Source of the DNA: Enterobacter cloacae
GTDB taxonomy: Bacteria > Pseudomonadota > Gammaproteobacteria > Enterobacterales > Enterobacteriaceae
Length of the DNA stretch: 64,000 bases
Direction: 5' to 3'
Assembly: GCF_013375935.1 (NCBI RefSeq)
Contig: NZ_CP056117.1
Coordinates: forward strand, 4,464,001 to 4,528,000
Shown: piece after piece, positions 17,910 to 26,931 of the stretch
Layout of the letters: every line of letters starts with the position of its first letter
Numbering within the stretch: the first letter of the stretch is position 1
Position numbers and translations under genes: made by a program
The notes under the pieces: model-generated
Databases searched by the model: none
The model's input: only the letters and a program-made list of their open reading frames with translations
What the model was told of the DNA's origin: nothing

Positions 17910-19058
17910 ATGTACGCTTTAACCCACGGTCGGATTTATACCGGCCATGAAATTCTGGATGACCATGCGATTGTTATCGCCAATGGCCTGATTGAACGTG
18001 TTTGCCCGCTGGCAGAACTGCCGCCGGAGATCGAACAGCGTTCTCTCAATGGAGCTGCGATCTCCCCCGGTTTCATCGACGTACAGCTTAACGGCTGCGG
18101 CGGTGTCCAGTTTAACGATACCCCAGAGGCGGTAACGGTTGAAACGCTGGAAATCATGCAAAAAGCCAATGAGAAATCGGGCTGCACCAGCTATCTGCCG
18201 ACGCTTATCACCAGCAGCGACGACCTGATGAAGCAGGGTATCAGCGTCATGCGTGAGTACCAGGCAAAATATCCGAATCAGGCGCTGGGCCTGCATCTGG
18301 AAGGACCATGGCTGAACATGGTCAAGAAAGGCACCCATAACCCGAACTATGTGCGCAAGCCGGATGCCGAGCTGGTTGATTACCTGTGCGCCAACGCCGA
18401 TGCGATCGTTAAAGTCACGCTGGCACCGGAAATGACCGGCACGGACGTTATCAGCAAACTGGCTGCCGCCGGGATTGTGGTATCAGCGGGTCACTCGAAC
18501 GCCACGCTGAAGGAGGCGAAAGCCGGTTTCCGCGCAGGCATTACGTTTGCCACGCACCTTTACAACGCAATGCCGTACATCACCGGCCGCGAACCGGGCC
18601 TGGTTGGGGCTATTCTGGATGAGCCGGACGTCTACTGCGGCATTATCGCCGACGGTATGCATGTCGATTACGCTAACATCCGCAACGCCAAGCGCCTTAA
18701 GGGCGACAAGCTGTGCCTGGTAACCGATGCCACCGCACCGGCAGGGGCAAATATTGACCAGTTCATTTTTGCTGGTAAAACAATATACTACCGGAATGGA
18801 CTGTGCGTGGATGAGAACGGCACGCTGAGCGGTTCTTCTCTGACGATGATCGAAGGGGTACGTAACCTCGTTGAGCATTGCGGAATTGCCCTTGATGAAG
18901 TGCTGCGTATGGCCACGCTTTATCCGGCACGCGCAATTGGCGTGGATAAACAGCTCGGTGGTATTGCACCCGGTATGGTTGCAAACCTGACGGCGTTCAC
19001 ACACGATTATAAAATTATTAAGACCATCGTTAATGGTAACGAGGTCGTCACTGAGTAA
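17910..19058 (+). CDS. nagA: N-acetylglucosamine-6-phosphate deacetylase NagA
   Basis: Metal-dependent amidohydrolase that removes acetate from GlcNAc-6-phosphate to give the NagB substrate. It also consumes the NagC inducer and so tunes the regulon. At 382 residues it equals E. coli NagA. Visible motifs: [13 protein letters not shown] (about 50-62), metal ligand E in [10 protein letters not shown] in VSAGHSNA, H in THLYNAMP, and catalytic D in [20 protein letters not shown] precedes the ATG. It lies 55 bases after nagB and eight bases before nagC. Confidence 0.97.
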   Translation: MYALTHGRIYTGHEILDDHAIVIANGLIERVCPLAELPPEIEQRSLNGAAISPGFIDVQLNGCGGVQFNDTPEAVTVETLEIMQKANEKSGCTSYLPTLITSSDDLMKQGISVMREYQAKYPNQALGLHLEGPWLNMVKKGTHNPNYVRKPDAELVDYLCANADAIVKVTLAPEMTGTDVISKLAAAGIVVSAGHSNATLKEAKAGFRAGITFATHLYNAMPYITGREPGLVGAILDEPDVYCGIIADGMHVDYANIRNAKRLKGDKLCLVTDATAPAGANIDQFIFAGKTIYYRNGLCVDENGTLSGSSLTMIEGVRNLVEHCGIALDEVLRMATLYPARAIGVDKQLGGIAPGMVANLTAFTHDYKIIKTIVNGNEVVTE

Positions 19059-19066
19059 GTAAAAGT

Positions 19067-20287
19067 ATGACACCAGGCGGACAAGCTCAAATCGGTAATG
19101 TCGATCTCGTTAAACAGCTTAACAGCGCGGCAGTTTATCGCCTGATTGACCAGCACGGGCCAATCTCACGCATTCAGATAGCCGAACAAAGCCAGCTTGC
19201 TCCCGCCAGCGTAACAAAAATTACGCGTCAGCTTATTGAGCGCGGCCTGATCAAAGAAGTCGATCAGCAGGCCTCCACCGGAGGCCGCCGCGCGATCTCC
19301 ATCGTTACTGAAACCCGTAACTTTCAGGCGATTGGCGTCCGTTTAGGCCGTCATGACACCACGCTTACGCTCTACGATCTGAGCAGCAAAGCCATTGCCG
19401 AAGAGCACTACCCGCTTCCTGAACGCACTCAGGAGACGCTTGAACACGCCTTACTGAATACCATTGCGCACTTTATCGAAAGCTGTCAGCGCAAGATCCG
19501 CGAGCTGATTGCCATTTCGGTCATTCTGCCCGGCCTGGTCGACCCGGAGAGCGGCGTTATTCGCTACATGCCGCATATAAACGTGGAGAACTGGGGGCTG
19601 GTTGAGGCGCTGGAAAAGCGCTTTAAGCTGACCTGTTTTGTCGGTCACGATATCCGCTCACTGGCGCTGGCGGAGCACTACTTTGGTGCGAGCCAGGACT
19701 GCGAAGACTCCATTCTGGTGCGCGTGCATCGTGGTACAGGCGCTGGCATCATCTCTAACGGGCGCATTTTTATCGGTCGTAACGGCAACGTGGGCGAGAT
19801 TGGCCATATCCAGGTTGAACCGCTCGGCGAGCGCTGCCACTGCGGTAACTTTGGCTGCCTCGAAACCGTGGCCGCCAATGCCGCCATTGAGCATCGCGTT
19901 CGCCATCTGCTGGAACAGGGTTACCAGAGCCGCGTTACGCTGGACGATTGTAAAATCGCCGCCATCTGCAAAGCCGCTAACAAAGGCGACGCGCTGGCCT
20001 GCGAAGTGATCGAACAGGTTGGTCGCCATCTGGGTAAAACCATCGCCATTGCCATCAACCTGTTTAATCCGCAGAAAGTGGTGATTGCCGGCGAGATCGT
20101 TGAAGCAGAAAAAGTACTGCTGCCGGCTATTGAAGGCTGCATCAATACCCAGGCGCTGAAAGCGTTTCGCCAGAACCTGCCGGTGGTGCGTTCTACGCTC
20201 GATCACCGCTCAGCGATTGGCGCGTTCGCGCTGGTAAAACGTGCGATGCTCAACGGGATCCTGCTCCAGCATTTGCTGGAATCCTGA
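19067..20287 (+). CDS. nagC: NagC, ROK-family repressor of amino-sugar genes
   Basis: DNA-binding repressor of nagE, nagBACD and chiPQ, released by GlcNAc-6-phosphate. The 406-residue protein has an N-terminal winged helix-turn-helix (about 18-80; QIAEQSQLAPASVTKITRQL) and a ROK sugar-kinase-like domain. That domain has the zinc motif CHCGNFGCLE (about 258-267) and the ROK signature around VRVHRGTGAGIISNG. It follows nagA by eight bases. Candidate operators of its own regulon are visible at 12606, 16841 and 16937. Confidence 0.97.
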   Translation: MTPGGQAQIGNVDLVKQLNSAAVYRLIDQHGPISRIQIAEQSQLAPASVTKITRQLIERGLIKEVDQQASTGGRRAISIVTETRNFQAIGVRLGRHDTTLTLYDLSSKAIAEEHYPLPERTQETLEHALLNTIAHFIESCQRKIRELIAISVILPGLVDPESGVIRYMPHINVENWGLVEALEKRFKLTCFVGHDIRSLALAEHYFGASQDCEDSILVRVHRGTGAGIISNGRIFIGRNGNVGEIGHIQVEPLGERCHCGNFGCLETVAANAAIEHRVRHLLEQGYQSRVTLDDCKIAAICKAANKGDALACEVIEQVGRHLGKTIAIAINLFNPQKVVIAGEIVEAEKVLLPAIEGCINTQALKAFRQNLPVVRSTLDHRSAIGAFALVKRAMLNGILLQHLLES

Positions 20288-20332
20288 TCGGACCTTATAG
20301 TAACGCCTTCTTTTTTTGATGTCGGGTTGACC

Positions 20333-21085
20333 ATGACCATTAAGAATGTAATTTGTGATATCGACGGCGTGCTGATGCACGACAACGTTGCCGTGCCGGG
20401 TGCTGCGGAGTTTCTTCATCGCATCATCGACAAAGGAATGCCACTGGTTCTTCTCACGAACTACCCTTCACAGACTGGTCAGGATCTGGCAAACCGCTTT
20501 GCGACTGCGGGCGTCAACGTACCGGACAGCGTGTTTTATACCTCCGCCATGGCAACGGCTGACTTCCTGAAGCGTCAGGAAGGCAAGAAAGCCTACGTGG
20601 TCGGCGAAGGTGCGCTGATCCATGAGCTCTACAAAGCGGGCTTTACCATTACCGATGTGAACCCGGACTTTGTCATCGTGGGCGAAACGCGTTCCTTTAA
20701 CTGGGAGATGATGCATAAAGCAGCCTACTTTGTCGCAAGCGGCGCGCGCTTTATCGCCACCAACCCGGATACGCACGGCCGCGGCTTCTATCCGGCCTGC
20801 GGCGCACTGTGCGCCGGTATCGAAAAAATCTCCGGCCGTAAGCCGTTTGTTGTCGGTAAACCGAGCCCGTGGATCGTTCGTGCAGCGCTGAATACGATGC
20901 AGGCCCACTCTGAAGAGACCGTGATTGTCGGCGATAACCTGCGCACCGATATTCTGGCCGGCTTCCAGGCGGGGCTCGAAACGATACTGGTGCTCTCCGG
21001 CGTCTCGACGATTGACGATATCGACACCATGCCCTTCCGCCCAAGCTGGATATACCCTTCCGTCGACGAAATCGACGTTATTTGA
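20333..21085 (+). CDS. nagD: HAD-family nucleotide phosphatase NagD (UmpH)
   Basis: Haloacid-dehalogenase phosphatase. The E. coli enzyme dephosphorylates UMP and other nucleoside monophosphates and is now often called UmpH; its link to amino-sugar use is mostly genomic. The 250-residue protein has the catalytic motif DIDGVL (nucleophile D9, acid D11), LTNYPS (motif II), the C2 cap with NPDTHGRG, and GDNLRTDILAG (motif IV). ATG 20333 matches the E. coli start; an in-frame TTG lies six bases earlier. Last gene of nagBACD, followed by a terminator. Confidence 0.95.
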   Translation: MTIKNVICDIDGVLMHDNVAVPGAAEFLHRIIDKGMPLVLLTNYPSQTGQDLANRFATAGVNVPDSVFYTSAMATADFLKRQEGKKAYVVGEGALIHELYKAGFTITDVNPDFVIVGETRSFNWEMMHKAAYFVASGARFIATNPDTHGRGFYPACGALCAGIEKISGRKPFVVGKPSPWIVRAALNTMQAHSEETVIVGDNLRTDILAGFQAGLETILVLSGVSTIDDIDTMPFRPSWIYPSVDEIDVI

Positions 21086-21090
21086 TCAAG

Positions 21091-21117
21091 AGCCACGCCT
21101 CAGGGCGTGGTTTTTTA
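21091..21117 (+). terminator. Intrinsic terminator of nagBACD
   Basis: Stem CCACGCC/GGCGTGG (21093-21099 and 21104-21110) with a TCAG loop, followed by TTTTTTATTT. Confidence 0.93.
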
Positions 21118-21335
21118 TTTCTGTAGCCAAAAAACACAGTCAAATCTAACAAAAAGCACCTTCCATTGAATAATCATCAATAAAACCGCACGAAACATAC
21201 TCATTTTTTAAGATTCCGCAATCGTCATTGCACTTTTTGCGTATTCACCCGTAAAACGCTTGCGCCCTCTCCCCCTTTTGCGGCATTTTCATTAGCAAGC
21301 AACATCACAACGCAACAGGGTTAACGGAGAAGGTT

Positions 21336-23000
21336 ATGTGTTCTATTTTTGGCGTACTGGATATTAAAACTGACGCGGGCGAACTGCGTAAAAAAGCACT
21401 TGAGCTGTCCCGCCTGATGCGCCATCGCGGTCCGGACTGGTCCGGCGTTTATGCCAGCGATAAAGCGATTCTGGCTCATGAACGTCTCTCCATTGTTGAC
21501 GTCAACGCCGGTGCACAGCCGCTGTATAACGAGAAAAAAACGCACGCGCTGGCTGTGAACGGTGAAATCTACAACCATCAGGCGCTGCGCGCCGAGTACG
21601 GCGACCGCTACGCCTTCCAGACAGGCTCTGACTGTGAAGTGATCCTGGCGCTGTACCAGGAGAAAGGCCCGGAATTCCTCGACGACCTGCAGGGCATGTT
21701 TGCCTTCGCCCTGTACGACAGCGAAAAAGACGCTTACCTGATTGGCCGCGACCACATTGGTATCATTCCGCTGTACATGGGCCACGACGAGCACGGCAAC
21801 TTCTACGTCGCGTCAGAGATGAAAGCGCTGGTGCCGGTTTGCCGCACCATTAAAGAGTTCCCGGCAGGCAGCTACCTGTGGAGCAAAGATGGCGAAATCC
21901 GTCAGTACTACCAGCGCGACTGGTTTGACTACGACGCGGTAAAAGACAACGTTACGGATAAAGCCGAACTGCGCCAGGCGCTGGAAGATTCCGTTAAGAG
22001 CCACCTGATGTCAGACGTGCCGTACGGCGTGCTGCTCTCCGGCGGGCTGGACTCCTCCGTGATCTCCGCCATCACCAAGAAATTCGCCGCGCGCCGCGTG
22101 GAAGATCAGGAGCGCTCTGAAGCCTGGTGGCCGCAGCTGCACTCCTTTGCCGTAGGCCTGGAAGGTGCGCCTGACCTGAAAGCCGCGCAGGAGGTGGCGA
22201 ACCACCTCGGCACCGTGCACCATGAAATTCACTTCACCGTGCAGGAAGGCCTGGATGCGATTCGCGATGTGATCTACCACATTGAAACGTATGATGTGAC
22301 CACCATCCGCGCCTCCACGCCGATGTATTTGATGTCGCGTAAGATCAAAGCGATGGGCATCAAGATGGTGCTCTCCGGCGAGGGTTCAGACGAGGTGTTC
22401 GGCGGCTACCTCTACTTCCACAAAGCGCCGAACGCCAAAGAGCTGCATGAAGAGACCGTGCGCAAGCTTCAGGCGCTGCACATGTTCGACTGCGCTCGCG
22501 CCAACAAAGCGATGTCCGCCTGGGGTGTGGAAGCCCGCGTGCCGTTCCTGGATAAGAATTTCCTCGACGTGGCGATGCGCATCAACCCGCAGGACAAAAT
22601 GTGCGGCAACGGCAAAATGGAAAAACATATCCTGCGCGAATGTTTTGAATCCTACCTGCCGGCAAGCGTGGCGTGGCGTCAGAAAGAGCAATTCTCCGAT
22701 GGCGTAGGCTACAGCTGGATCGACACCCTGAAGGAGGTGGCGGCGAAACAGGTTTCTGACCAACAGCTGGAAACCGCGAGCTTCCGCTTCCCGTACAACA
22801 CGCCGGGCTCGAAAGAGGCGTATCTGTACCGTGAAATCTTTGAAGAACTGTTCCCGGTGCCAAGCGCAGCCGAGTGCGTTCCGGGTGGTCCATCTGTCGC
22901 CTGCTCGTCAGCCAAAGCCATTGAATGGGATGAATCTTTCAAGGCCATGAACGATCCGTCAGGACGGGCGGTAGGCGTACACCAGTCTGCCTATAAATAA
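21336..23000 (+). CDS. asnB: Asparagine synthetase B (glutamine-hydrolysing) AsnB
   Basis: ATP-dependent synthesis of asparagine from aspartate using glutamine (or ammonia). At 554 residues it equals the E. coli enzyme. The N-terminal class II amidotransferase domain begins MCSIFGVLD, with the nucleophile cysteine directly after the initiator Met, followed by RHRGPDWSG and the NGEIYNH loop. The synthetase domain carries the PP-loop LLSGGLDSS (about 232-240) and the VLSGEGSDEVFGGY motif. GGAGAAGGTT precedes the ATG. It is monocistronic with its own terminator; the 218-base gap from nagD should hold its promoter. Confidence 0.98.
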   Translation: MCSIFGVLDIKTDAGELRKKALELSRLMRHRGPDWSGVYASDKAILAHERLSIVDVNAGAQPLYNEKKTHALAVNGEIYNHQALRAEYGDRYAFQTGSDCEVILALYQEKGPEFLDDLQGMFAFALYDSEKDAYLIGRDHIGIIPLYMGHDEHGNFYVASEMKALVPVCRTIKEFPAGSYLWSKDGEIRQYYQRDWFDYDAVKDNVTDKAELRQALEDSVKSHLMSDVPYGVLLSGGLDSSVISAITKKFAARRVEDQERSEAWWPQLHSFAVGLEGAPDLKAAQEVANHLGTVHHEIHFTVQEGLDAIRDVIYHIETYDVTTIRASTPMYLMSRKIKAMGIKMVLSGEGSDEVFGGYLYFHKAPNAKELHEETVRKLQALHMFDCARANKAMSAWGVEARVPFLDKNFLDVAMRINPQDKMCGNGKMEKHILRECFESYLPASVAWRQKEQFSDGVGYSWIDTLKEVAAKQVSDQQLETASFRFPYNTPGSKEAYLYREIFEELFPVPSAAECVPGGPSVACSSAKAIEWDESFKAMNDPSGRAVGVHQSAYK

Positions 23001-23013
23001 CGTTCAGATTGTC

Positions 23014-23042
23014 ATCAGGCCCTCCGGGGCCTGATTTTTTTT
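23014..23042 (+). terminator. Intrinsic terminator of asnB
   Basis: Nine-bp stem ATCAGGCCC/GGGCCTGAT (23014-23022 and 23027-23035) with a TCCG loop, followed by eight T. Confidence 0.95.
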
Positions 23043-23158
23043 GCCTCACTTTTCACCGCATAAAATCGATTAATAACCAATAATTGTCGAATATTCGGCC
23101 TCGCTGTTCGCAACCTAACCAAACAGTCACATTCCGGCTATTTTCATTGAAAAAGGTG

Positions 23159-23193
23159 TTGACGCTGCAAGGGTCTATACGCATAATGCGCCC
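23159..23193 (+). promoter_or_regulatory. Sigma-70 promoter of the tRNA array
   Basis: TTGACG (23159-23164), a 17-base spacer and CATAAT (23182-23187), followed by a GC-rich discriminator GCGCCCCG typical of stringently controlled stable-RNA promoters. The first tRNA begins 39 bases after the -10. Confidence 0.8.
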
Positions 23194-23226
23194 CGCAACG
23201 CCGATAAGGTAACGCGAAAAAAAGAT

Positions 23227-23303
23227 GGCTACGTAGCTCAGTTGGTTAGAGCACATCACTCATAATGATGGGGTCACAGGTTCGAATCCCGTCGTAGCCA
23301 CCA
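23227..23303 (+). tRNA. metT: tRNA-Met (elongator, anticodon CAT)
   Basis: 77 bases with encoded CCA. Acceptor arms GGCTACG/CGTAGCC pair, D-loop GCTCAGTTGG, anticodon loop CTCATAA, T-loop TTCGAAT. Identical to the copy at 23619-23695. First gene of the seven-tRNA transcript in E. coli order. Confidence 0.97.
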
Positions 23304-23311
23304 TCTTTTTT

Positions 23312-23396
23312 GCGGGAGTGGCGAAATTGGTAGACGCACCAGATTTAGGTTCTGGCGCCGCAAGGTGTGCGAGTTCAAGTCTCGCCTCCCGCACCA
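23312..23396 (+). tRNA. leuW: tRNA-Leu (anticodon TAG)
   Basis: 85 bases with encoded CCA. Acceptor GCGGGAG/CTCCCGC, long variable arm typical of Leu tRNAs, anticodon TAG in the loop within GATTTAGGTT, T-loop TTCAAGT. Reads CUA/CUN leucine codons. Confidence 0.97.
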
Positions 23397-23419
23397 TTCC
23401 CAGGTAAGCGTTGCACGGA

Positions 23420-23494
23420 TGGGGTATCGCCAAGCGGTAAGGCACCGGTTTTTGATACCGGCATTCCCTGGTTCGAATCCAGGTACCCCAGCCA
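23420..23494 (+). tRNA. glnU: tRNA-Gln (anticodon TTG), copy 1
   Basis: 75 bases with encoded CCA, acceptor TGGGGTA/TACCCCA, anticodon TTG in the loop of CGGTTTTTGATACCG. Identical in sequence to 23527-23601. Confidence 0.96.
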
Positions 23495-23526
23495 TATTTC
23501 TTCGATTATGCGGTTCTCCGCGGTAT

Positions 23527-23601
23527 TGGGGTATCGCCAAGCGGTAAGGCACCGGTTTTTGATACCGGCATTCCCTGGTTCGAATCCAGGTACCCCAGCC
23601 A
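23527..23601 (+). tRNA. glnW: tRNA-Gln (anticodon TTG), copy 2
   Basis: 75 bases, an exact duplicate of the preceding tRNA-Gln gene, 32 bases downstream of it. Decodes CAA. Gene duplication or conversion keeps the two identical. Confidence 0.96.
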
Positions 23602-23618
23602 TCGAAGATTGCAGTACT

Positions 23619-23695
23619 GGCTACGTAGCTCAGTTGGTTAGAGCACATCACTCATAATGATGGGGTCACAGGTTCGAATCCCGTCGTAGCCACCA
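23619..23695 (+). tRNA. metU: tRNA-Met (elongator, anticodon CAT), copy 2
   Basis: 77 bases, identical to metT at 23227-23303, including the encoded CCA and anticodon loop CTCATAA. Confidence 0.97.
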
Positions 23696-23736
23696 TATTT
23701 ACGTTATCGAATACTATTCGGTAAACTGAACATTGT

Positions 23737-23811
23737 TGGGGTATCGCCAAGCGGTAAGGCGCCGGATTCTGATTCCGGCATTCCGAGGTTCGAATCCTCG
23801 TACCCCAGCCA
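23737..23811 (+). tRNA. glnV: tRNA-Gln (anticodon CTG), copy 1
   Basis: 75 bases with encoded CCA, acceptor TGGGGTA/TACCCCA and anticodon CTG in CGGATTCTGATTCCG. Decodes CAG. Confidence 0.96.
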
Positions 23812-23845
23812 TTTTAAAGTCGTTAAGCAGTACGTTTAACGCAAT

Positions 23846-23920
23846 TGGGGTGTCGCCAAGCGGTAAGGCTCTGGTTTCTGATACCAGCATTCCGGGGTTC
23901 GAATCCCTGCACCCCAGCCA
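23846..23920 (+). tRNA. glnX: tRNA-Gln (anticodon CTG), copy 2
   Basis: 75 bases with encoded CCA. Acceptor TGGGGTG/CACCCCA and anticodon stem TGG/CCA differ from glnV, but compensating changes keep pairing; the anticodon is CTG. Last tRNA of the array, followed by a terminator. Confidence 0.96.
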
Positions 23921-23932
23921 CTTAAAACAAAC

Positions 23933-23956
23933 AAGCCCGCTCTGCGGGCTTTTTTG
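23933..23956 (+). terminator. Intrinsic terminator of the tRNA array
   Basis: Stem AGCCCGC/GCGGGCT (23934-23940 and 23944-23950), TCT loop, followed by a T run (TTTTTTG). Confidence 0.95.
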
Positions 23957-23980
23957 TTTTTGTCGTCGGTGCGGTCTGGG

Positions 23981-24016
23981 CCCTCACCCTAACCCTCTCC
24001 CCGGAGGGACGAGGGA
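23981..24016. repeat. REP-like palindrome
   Basis: CCCTCACCCTAACCCTCTCC followed by CCGGAGGGACGAGGG, the same family as the palindromes at 5563, 30951 and 35621. It lies between the tRNA terminator and the end of ubiF (convergent). Confidence 0.75.
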
Positions 24017-24032
24017 ATAGTCGGAGCAAAGA

Positions 24033-25208
24033 TTAGAGTCCGAGGGCGTATTTCAGAGCCTGACGCTTCAGGCCACCGGCGCGTTCCGCCGCCATCAATC
24101 CAATATTTCGCAATATACGCACCGGACCAACGTCATTGCTGAACCCGGCATAGAACAGATCCATCCCTGACTGCATAATGAAGTTATCCGCCATACGGCG
24201 CGTCTGGTAGCGCTTCAGCACCTGATGGCTGGCCCACGATTCCGCGTAGGCGCGGGCGTTACCTGCCACATCCAGTAGCGCGTCGACGTCACGGTATCCC
24301 AGGTTGACTCCCTGGCCTGCCAGCGGATGGATGGTGTGCGCCGCGTCCCCCACCAGGGCCAGCCCTTGACGGGCATACTGCAACGCATGGCGTCGCATCA
24401 GCGGGAATGCGCCCGCAGCAACCGGCGTGACATGCCCAAGGCGTTCCGGGAAGTGCAGCATAATCTCGCGCTGTAATTGTTCCATGCTCAGCCCCTGTAA
24501 CTGACGAATACGCGCCGGCTTGTCGTACCACACCAGCGACGCCCAGTTATCAAACAGCGGCAAGAACGCATGAGGACCGTTCGGCGTAAAATGCTGCCAG
24601 GTGCTTTCGCCCGGCGCGGTCTCGCACTGGACGGTGATCAGCATGCAGGACTGATGATACTGCCAGGCATGGATGCCAATGCCCGCCATCTGCCTGACCT
24701 GCGAATTTGCACCATCCGCCCCCACCACCAGCTTCACGGCGAGTTCGTCGTCGTTGTCCAGCGTAAGAAGATAGCCGCCGTCATGACGATGAAGGGCTTT
24801 CAGCGAGGCCGGAACGCGAAGCGTCACCTTCGGGTGCGCCTCCAGCGCCTGCCAGAGCGCGAGCTGCAAGACGTTGTTTTCTACCATATAGCCCAGGCGC
24901 GGCAGCTTCAGCTCGGCGGCATCAAACGACACGTGAGCATTTTCCCACTCCCAGGTTTCAAGACGGCTATAGGGGTGCGCGCGCATCGCCAGCACCGCCT
25001 CCCAGACGCCCAGCCCGCGAAGCAAATCAACGGACGCCGCGCTAATGGCGGATATGCGCACGTCCGGCTTGCTGGCGGGATCGAATGCCGGCGGAGCAGC
25101 CTGTTCAATAACGGTTACGTCAAATCCCTGCTGCGCCAGCCCCAGCGCCAGCGCGCCGCCGACCATACCGCCGCCGACGACGGCAACTTCGGTGTGTTGG
25201 AGTGTCAT
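24033..25208 (-). CDS. ubiF: UbiF, 3-demethoxyubiquinol 3-hydroxylase
   Basis: FAD-dependent monooxygenase of 391 residues that hydroxylates the ring (C-6 position in the older numbering) in aerobic ubiquinone synthesis. It shows the N-terminal FAD fold [16 protein letters not shown] (about 10-25), the DG motif [10 protein letters not shown] and the second FAD motif [18 protein letters not shown] (about 280-297), as in the UbiH/UbiF/VisC family. ATG 25208 is preferred to the in-frame GTG two codons upstream because AAGGA lies nine bases before it and the length then equals E. coli UbiF. It is divergent from miaB across 135 bases. Confidence 0.96.
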   Translation of the reverse strand: MTLQHTEVAVVGGGMVGGALALGLAQQGFDVTVIEQAAPPAFDPASKPDVRISAISAASVDLLRGLGVWEAVLAMRAHPYSRLETWEWENAHVSFDAAELKLPRLGYMVENNVLQLALWQALEAHPKVTLRVPASLKALHRHDGGYLLTLDNDDELAVKLVVGADGANSQVRQMAGIGIHAWQYHQSCMLITVQCETAPGESTWQHFTPNGPHAFLPLFDNWASLVWYDKPARIRQLQGLSMEQLQREIMLHFPERLGHVTPVAAGAFPLMRRHALQYARQGLALVGDAAHTIHPLAGQGVNLGYRDVDALLDVAGNARAYAESWASHQVLKRYQTRRMADNFIMQSGMDLFYAGFSNDVGPVRILRNIGLMAAERAGGLKRQALKYALGL

Positions 25209-25343
25209 GGTCACTATTCCTTATTGGAGAATGCCTTAAGTTTACCGGATTTTTGCGGTCCTGAGGTTGACAACCTTCATACTGGTCACAACCGCACCAA
25301 AGCATTACAATACGCGGCTTGCAATCCTGAGCTGAGCAAGTCG

Positions 25344-26768
25344 ATGACCAAAAAACTCCATATAAAAACCTGGGGCTGTCAGATGAACGAATACGATTCA
25401 TCCAAGATGGCCGATCTGCTGGATACCACCCACGGATACCAGCTGACTGAAAATGTGAAAGAAGCCGATGTGCTGCTGCTGAACACCTGTTCAATTCGTG
25501 AAAAAGCGCAGGAGAAAGTCTTTCATGTGTTAGGCCGCTGGAAACTGCTTAAGCGGAAAAATCCGGACCTGATCATTGGCGTTGGGGGCTGCGTTGCATC
25601 GCAGGAAGGTAAGCTGATCCGCCAGCGAGCACCCTATGTGGATATCGTCTTTGGCCCTCAGACCCTGCACCGCCTGCCAGAGATGATCAATCAGGTTCGC
25701 GGCAATCGCAGCCCGGTAGTGGACGTAAGCTTCCCGGAGATCGAGAAGTTTGACCGTCTGCCTGAGCCGCGCGCCGACGGCCCGACCGCATTCGTCTCCA
25801 TCATGGAAGGCTGCAATAAATACTGTACTTACTGCGTGGTGCCTTATACCCGCGGTGAAGAGGTCAGCCGCCCGGCAGACGATATTCTGTTCGAAATCGC
25901 GCAGCTTGCCGCGCAGGGCGTGCGTGAAGTAAACCTGCTGGGCCAGAACGTGAACGCCTGGCGCGGTGAAAACTACGACGGTACCACGGGCAGCTTTGCA
26001 GAACTGCTGCGCCTGGTGGCCGCGATTGACGGCATCGACCGTATTCGCTTTACCACCAGCCATCCGATGGAGTTTACCGACGACATCATCGACGTTTACC
26101 GCGATACGCCGGAGCTGGTGAGCTTCCTGCACCTGCCGATTCAGTGCGGCTCTGACCGCGTGCTGAACCTGATGGGGCGTCCACATACGGTGCTGGAATA
26201 CAAATCCACCATCCGTAAGCTGCGCGAAGCGCGTCCGGATATCCAGATCAGCTCCGACTTCATCGTTGGTTTCCCAGGCGAAACCGCTGAAGACTTCGAG
26301 CGCACCATGAAGCTCATCGGCGAAGTCAATTTTGACGTCAGCTACAGCTTCATCTTCTCCCCGCGTCCCGGAACCCCGGCGGCCGATATGGTTGACGATG
26401 TGCCGGAAGAAGAGAAAAAGCAGCGTCTGTATATTCTGCAGGAACGTATCAACCAGCAGGCCAACGCCTGGAGCCGTCGCATGCTCGGGACCGTCCAGCG
26501 TATTCTGGTGGAAGGTACCTCCCGTAAGAGCATTATGGAGCTATCCGGTCGTACCGAGAACAACCGCGTGGTGAACTTTGAAGGCACCCCGGACATGATC
26601 GGCAAATTTGTGGACGTGGAGATTGTCGACGTGCTCACCAACTCGCTGCGCGCGAAGCTGGTGCGTACCGAAGACGAAATGGGTCTGCGCATTGCTGAGA
26701 CCCCGGAATCCGTTATCTCTCGCACCCGCAAAGTCAACGATTCTGGCGTAGGCATTTACCAGCCATAA
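25344..26768 (+). CDS. miaB: tRNA-2-methylthio-N6-dimethylallyladenosine synthase MiaB
   Basis: Radical-SAM methylthiotransferase that adds the 2-methylthio group to i6A37 of tRNAs reading UNN codons. The 474-residue protein has an N-terminal UPF0004 domain with cluster ligands C12, C49 and C83, the radical-SAM motif C157-x3-C161-x2-C164 ([10 protein letters not shown]) and a C-terminal TRAM domain (about 378-440). ATG 25344 gives the family N terminus [20 protein letters not shown]; the reading frame stays open 258 codons upstream by chance. One oddity: the conserved HLPxQSGSD loop reads HLPIQCGSD, with Cys at 268. A hairpin follows the stop. Confidence 0.97.
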   Translation: MTKKLHIKTWGCQMNEYDSSKMADLLDTTHGYQLTENVKEADVLLLNTCSIREKAQEKVFHVLGRWKLLKRKNPDLIIGVGGCVASQEGKLIRQRAPYVDIVFGPQTLHRLPEMINQVRGNRSPVVDVSFPEIEKFDRLPEPRADGPTAFVSIMEGCNKYCTYCVVPYTRGEEVSRPADDILFEIAQLAAQGVREVNLLGQNVNAWRGENYDGTTGSFAELLRLVAAIDGIDRIRFTTSHPMEFTDDIIDVYRDTPELVSFLHLPIQCGSDRVLNLMGRPHTVLEYKSTIRKLREARPDIQISSDFIVGFPGETAEDFERTMKLIGEVNFDVSYSFIFSPRPGTPAADMVDDVPEEEKKQRLYILQERINQQANAWSRRMLGTVQRILVEGTSRKSIMELSGRTENNRVVNFEGTPDMIGKFVDVEIVDVLTNSLRAKLVRTEDEMGLRIAETPESVISRTRKVNDSGVGIYQP

Positions 26769-26775
26769 TCCTTCT

Positions 26776-26803
26776 GGCCTGCCTGTCCGGCAGGCCTTGT
26801 ATT
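26776..26803 (+). terminator. Probable terminator of miaB
   Basis: Eight-bp stem GGCCTGCC/GGCAGGCC (26776-26783 and 26789-26796) with a TGTCC loop, followed by the modest U tract TTGTATTT. Confidence 0.65.
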
Positions 26804-26931
26804 TCCTCTCAGCACCCCCAATATCTACCGTAACGCTTGCGCCTTTATTCTATGGCGTGAATAATTTCGGTAATGACCATTTTATTACGCCGTGTGGCCT
26901 CAGGTCAGTTAACCAATCAAAGAGGAACAGT

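Noticed and set aside
21255..21275. CCCTCTCCCCC motif before asnB as another REP-like palindrome
   Set aside because: Only one arm is present; no palindromic partner follows.
23260..23657. Several short frames within the tRNA array
   Set aside because: They are translations of repeated tRNA genes, a common false call.
23400..23930. Repeated Gln tRNA units considered as a CRISPR-like array
   Set aside because: The repeats are full tRNA genes with CCA ends and irregular spacers; no cas genes nearby.
24570..25343. 258-codon in-frame extension upstream of miaB
   Set aside because: It runs antisense to ubiF and is absent from MiaB proteins; the ATG at 25344 gives the exact family start and length.
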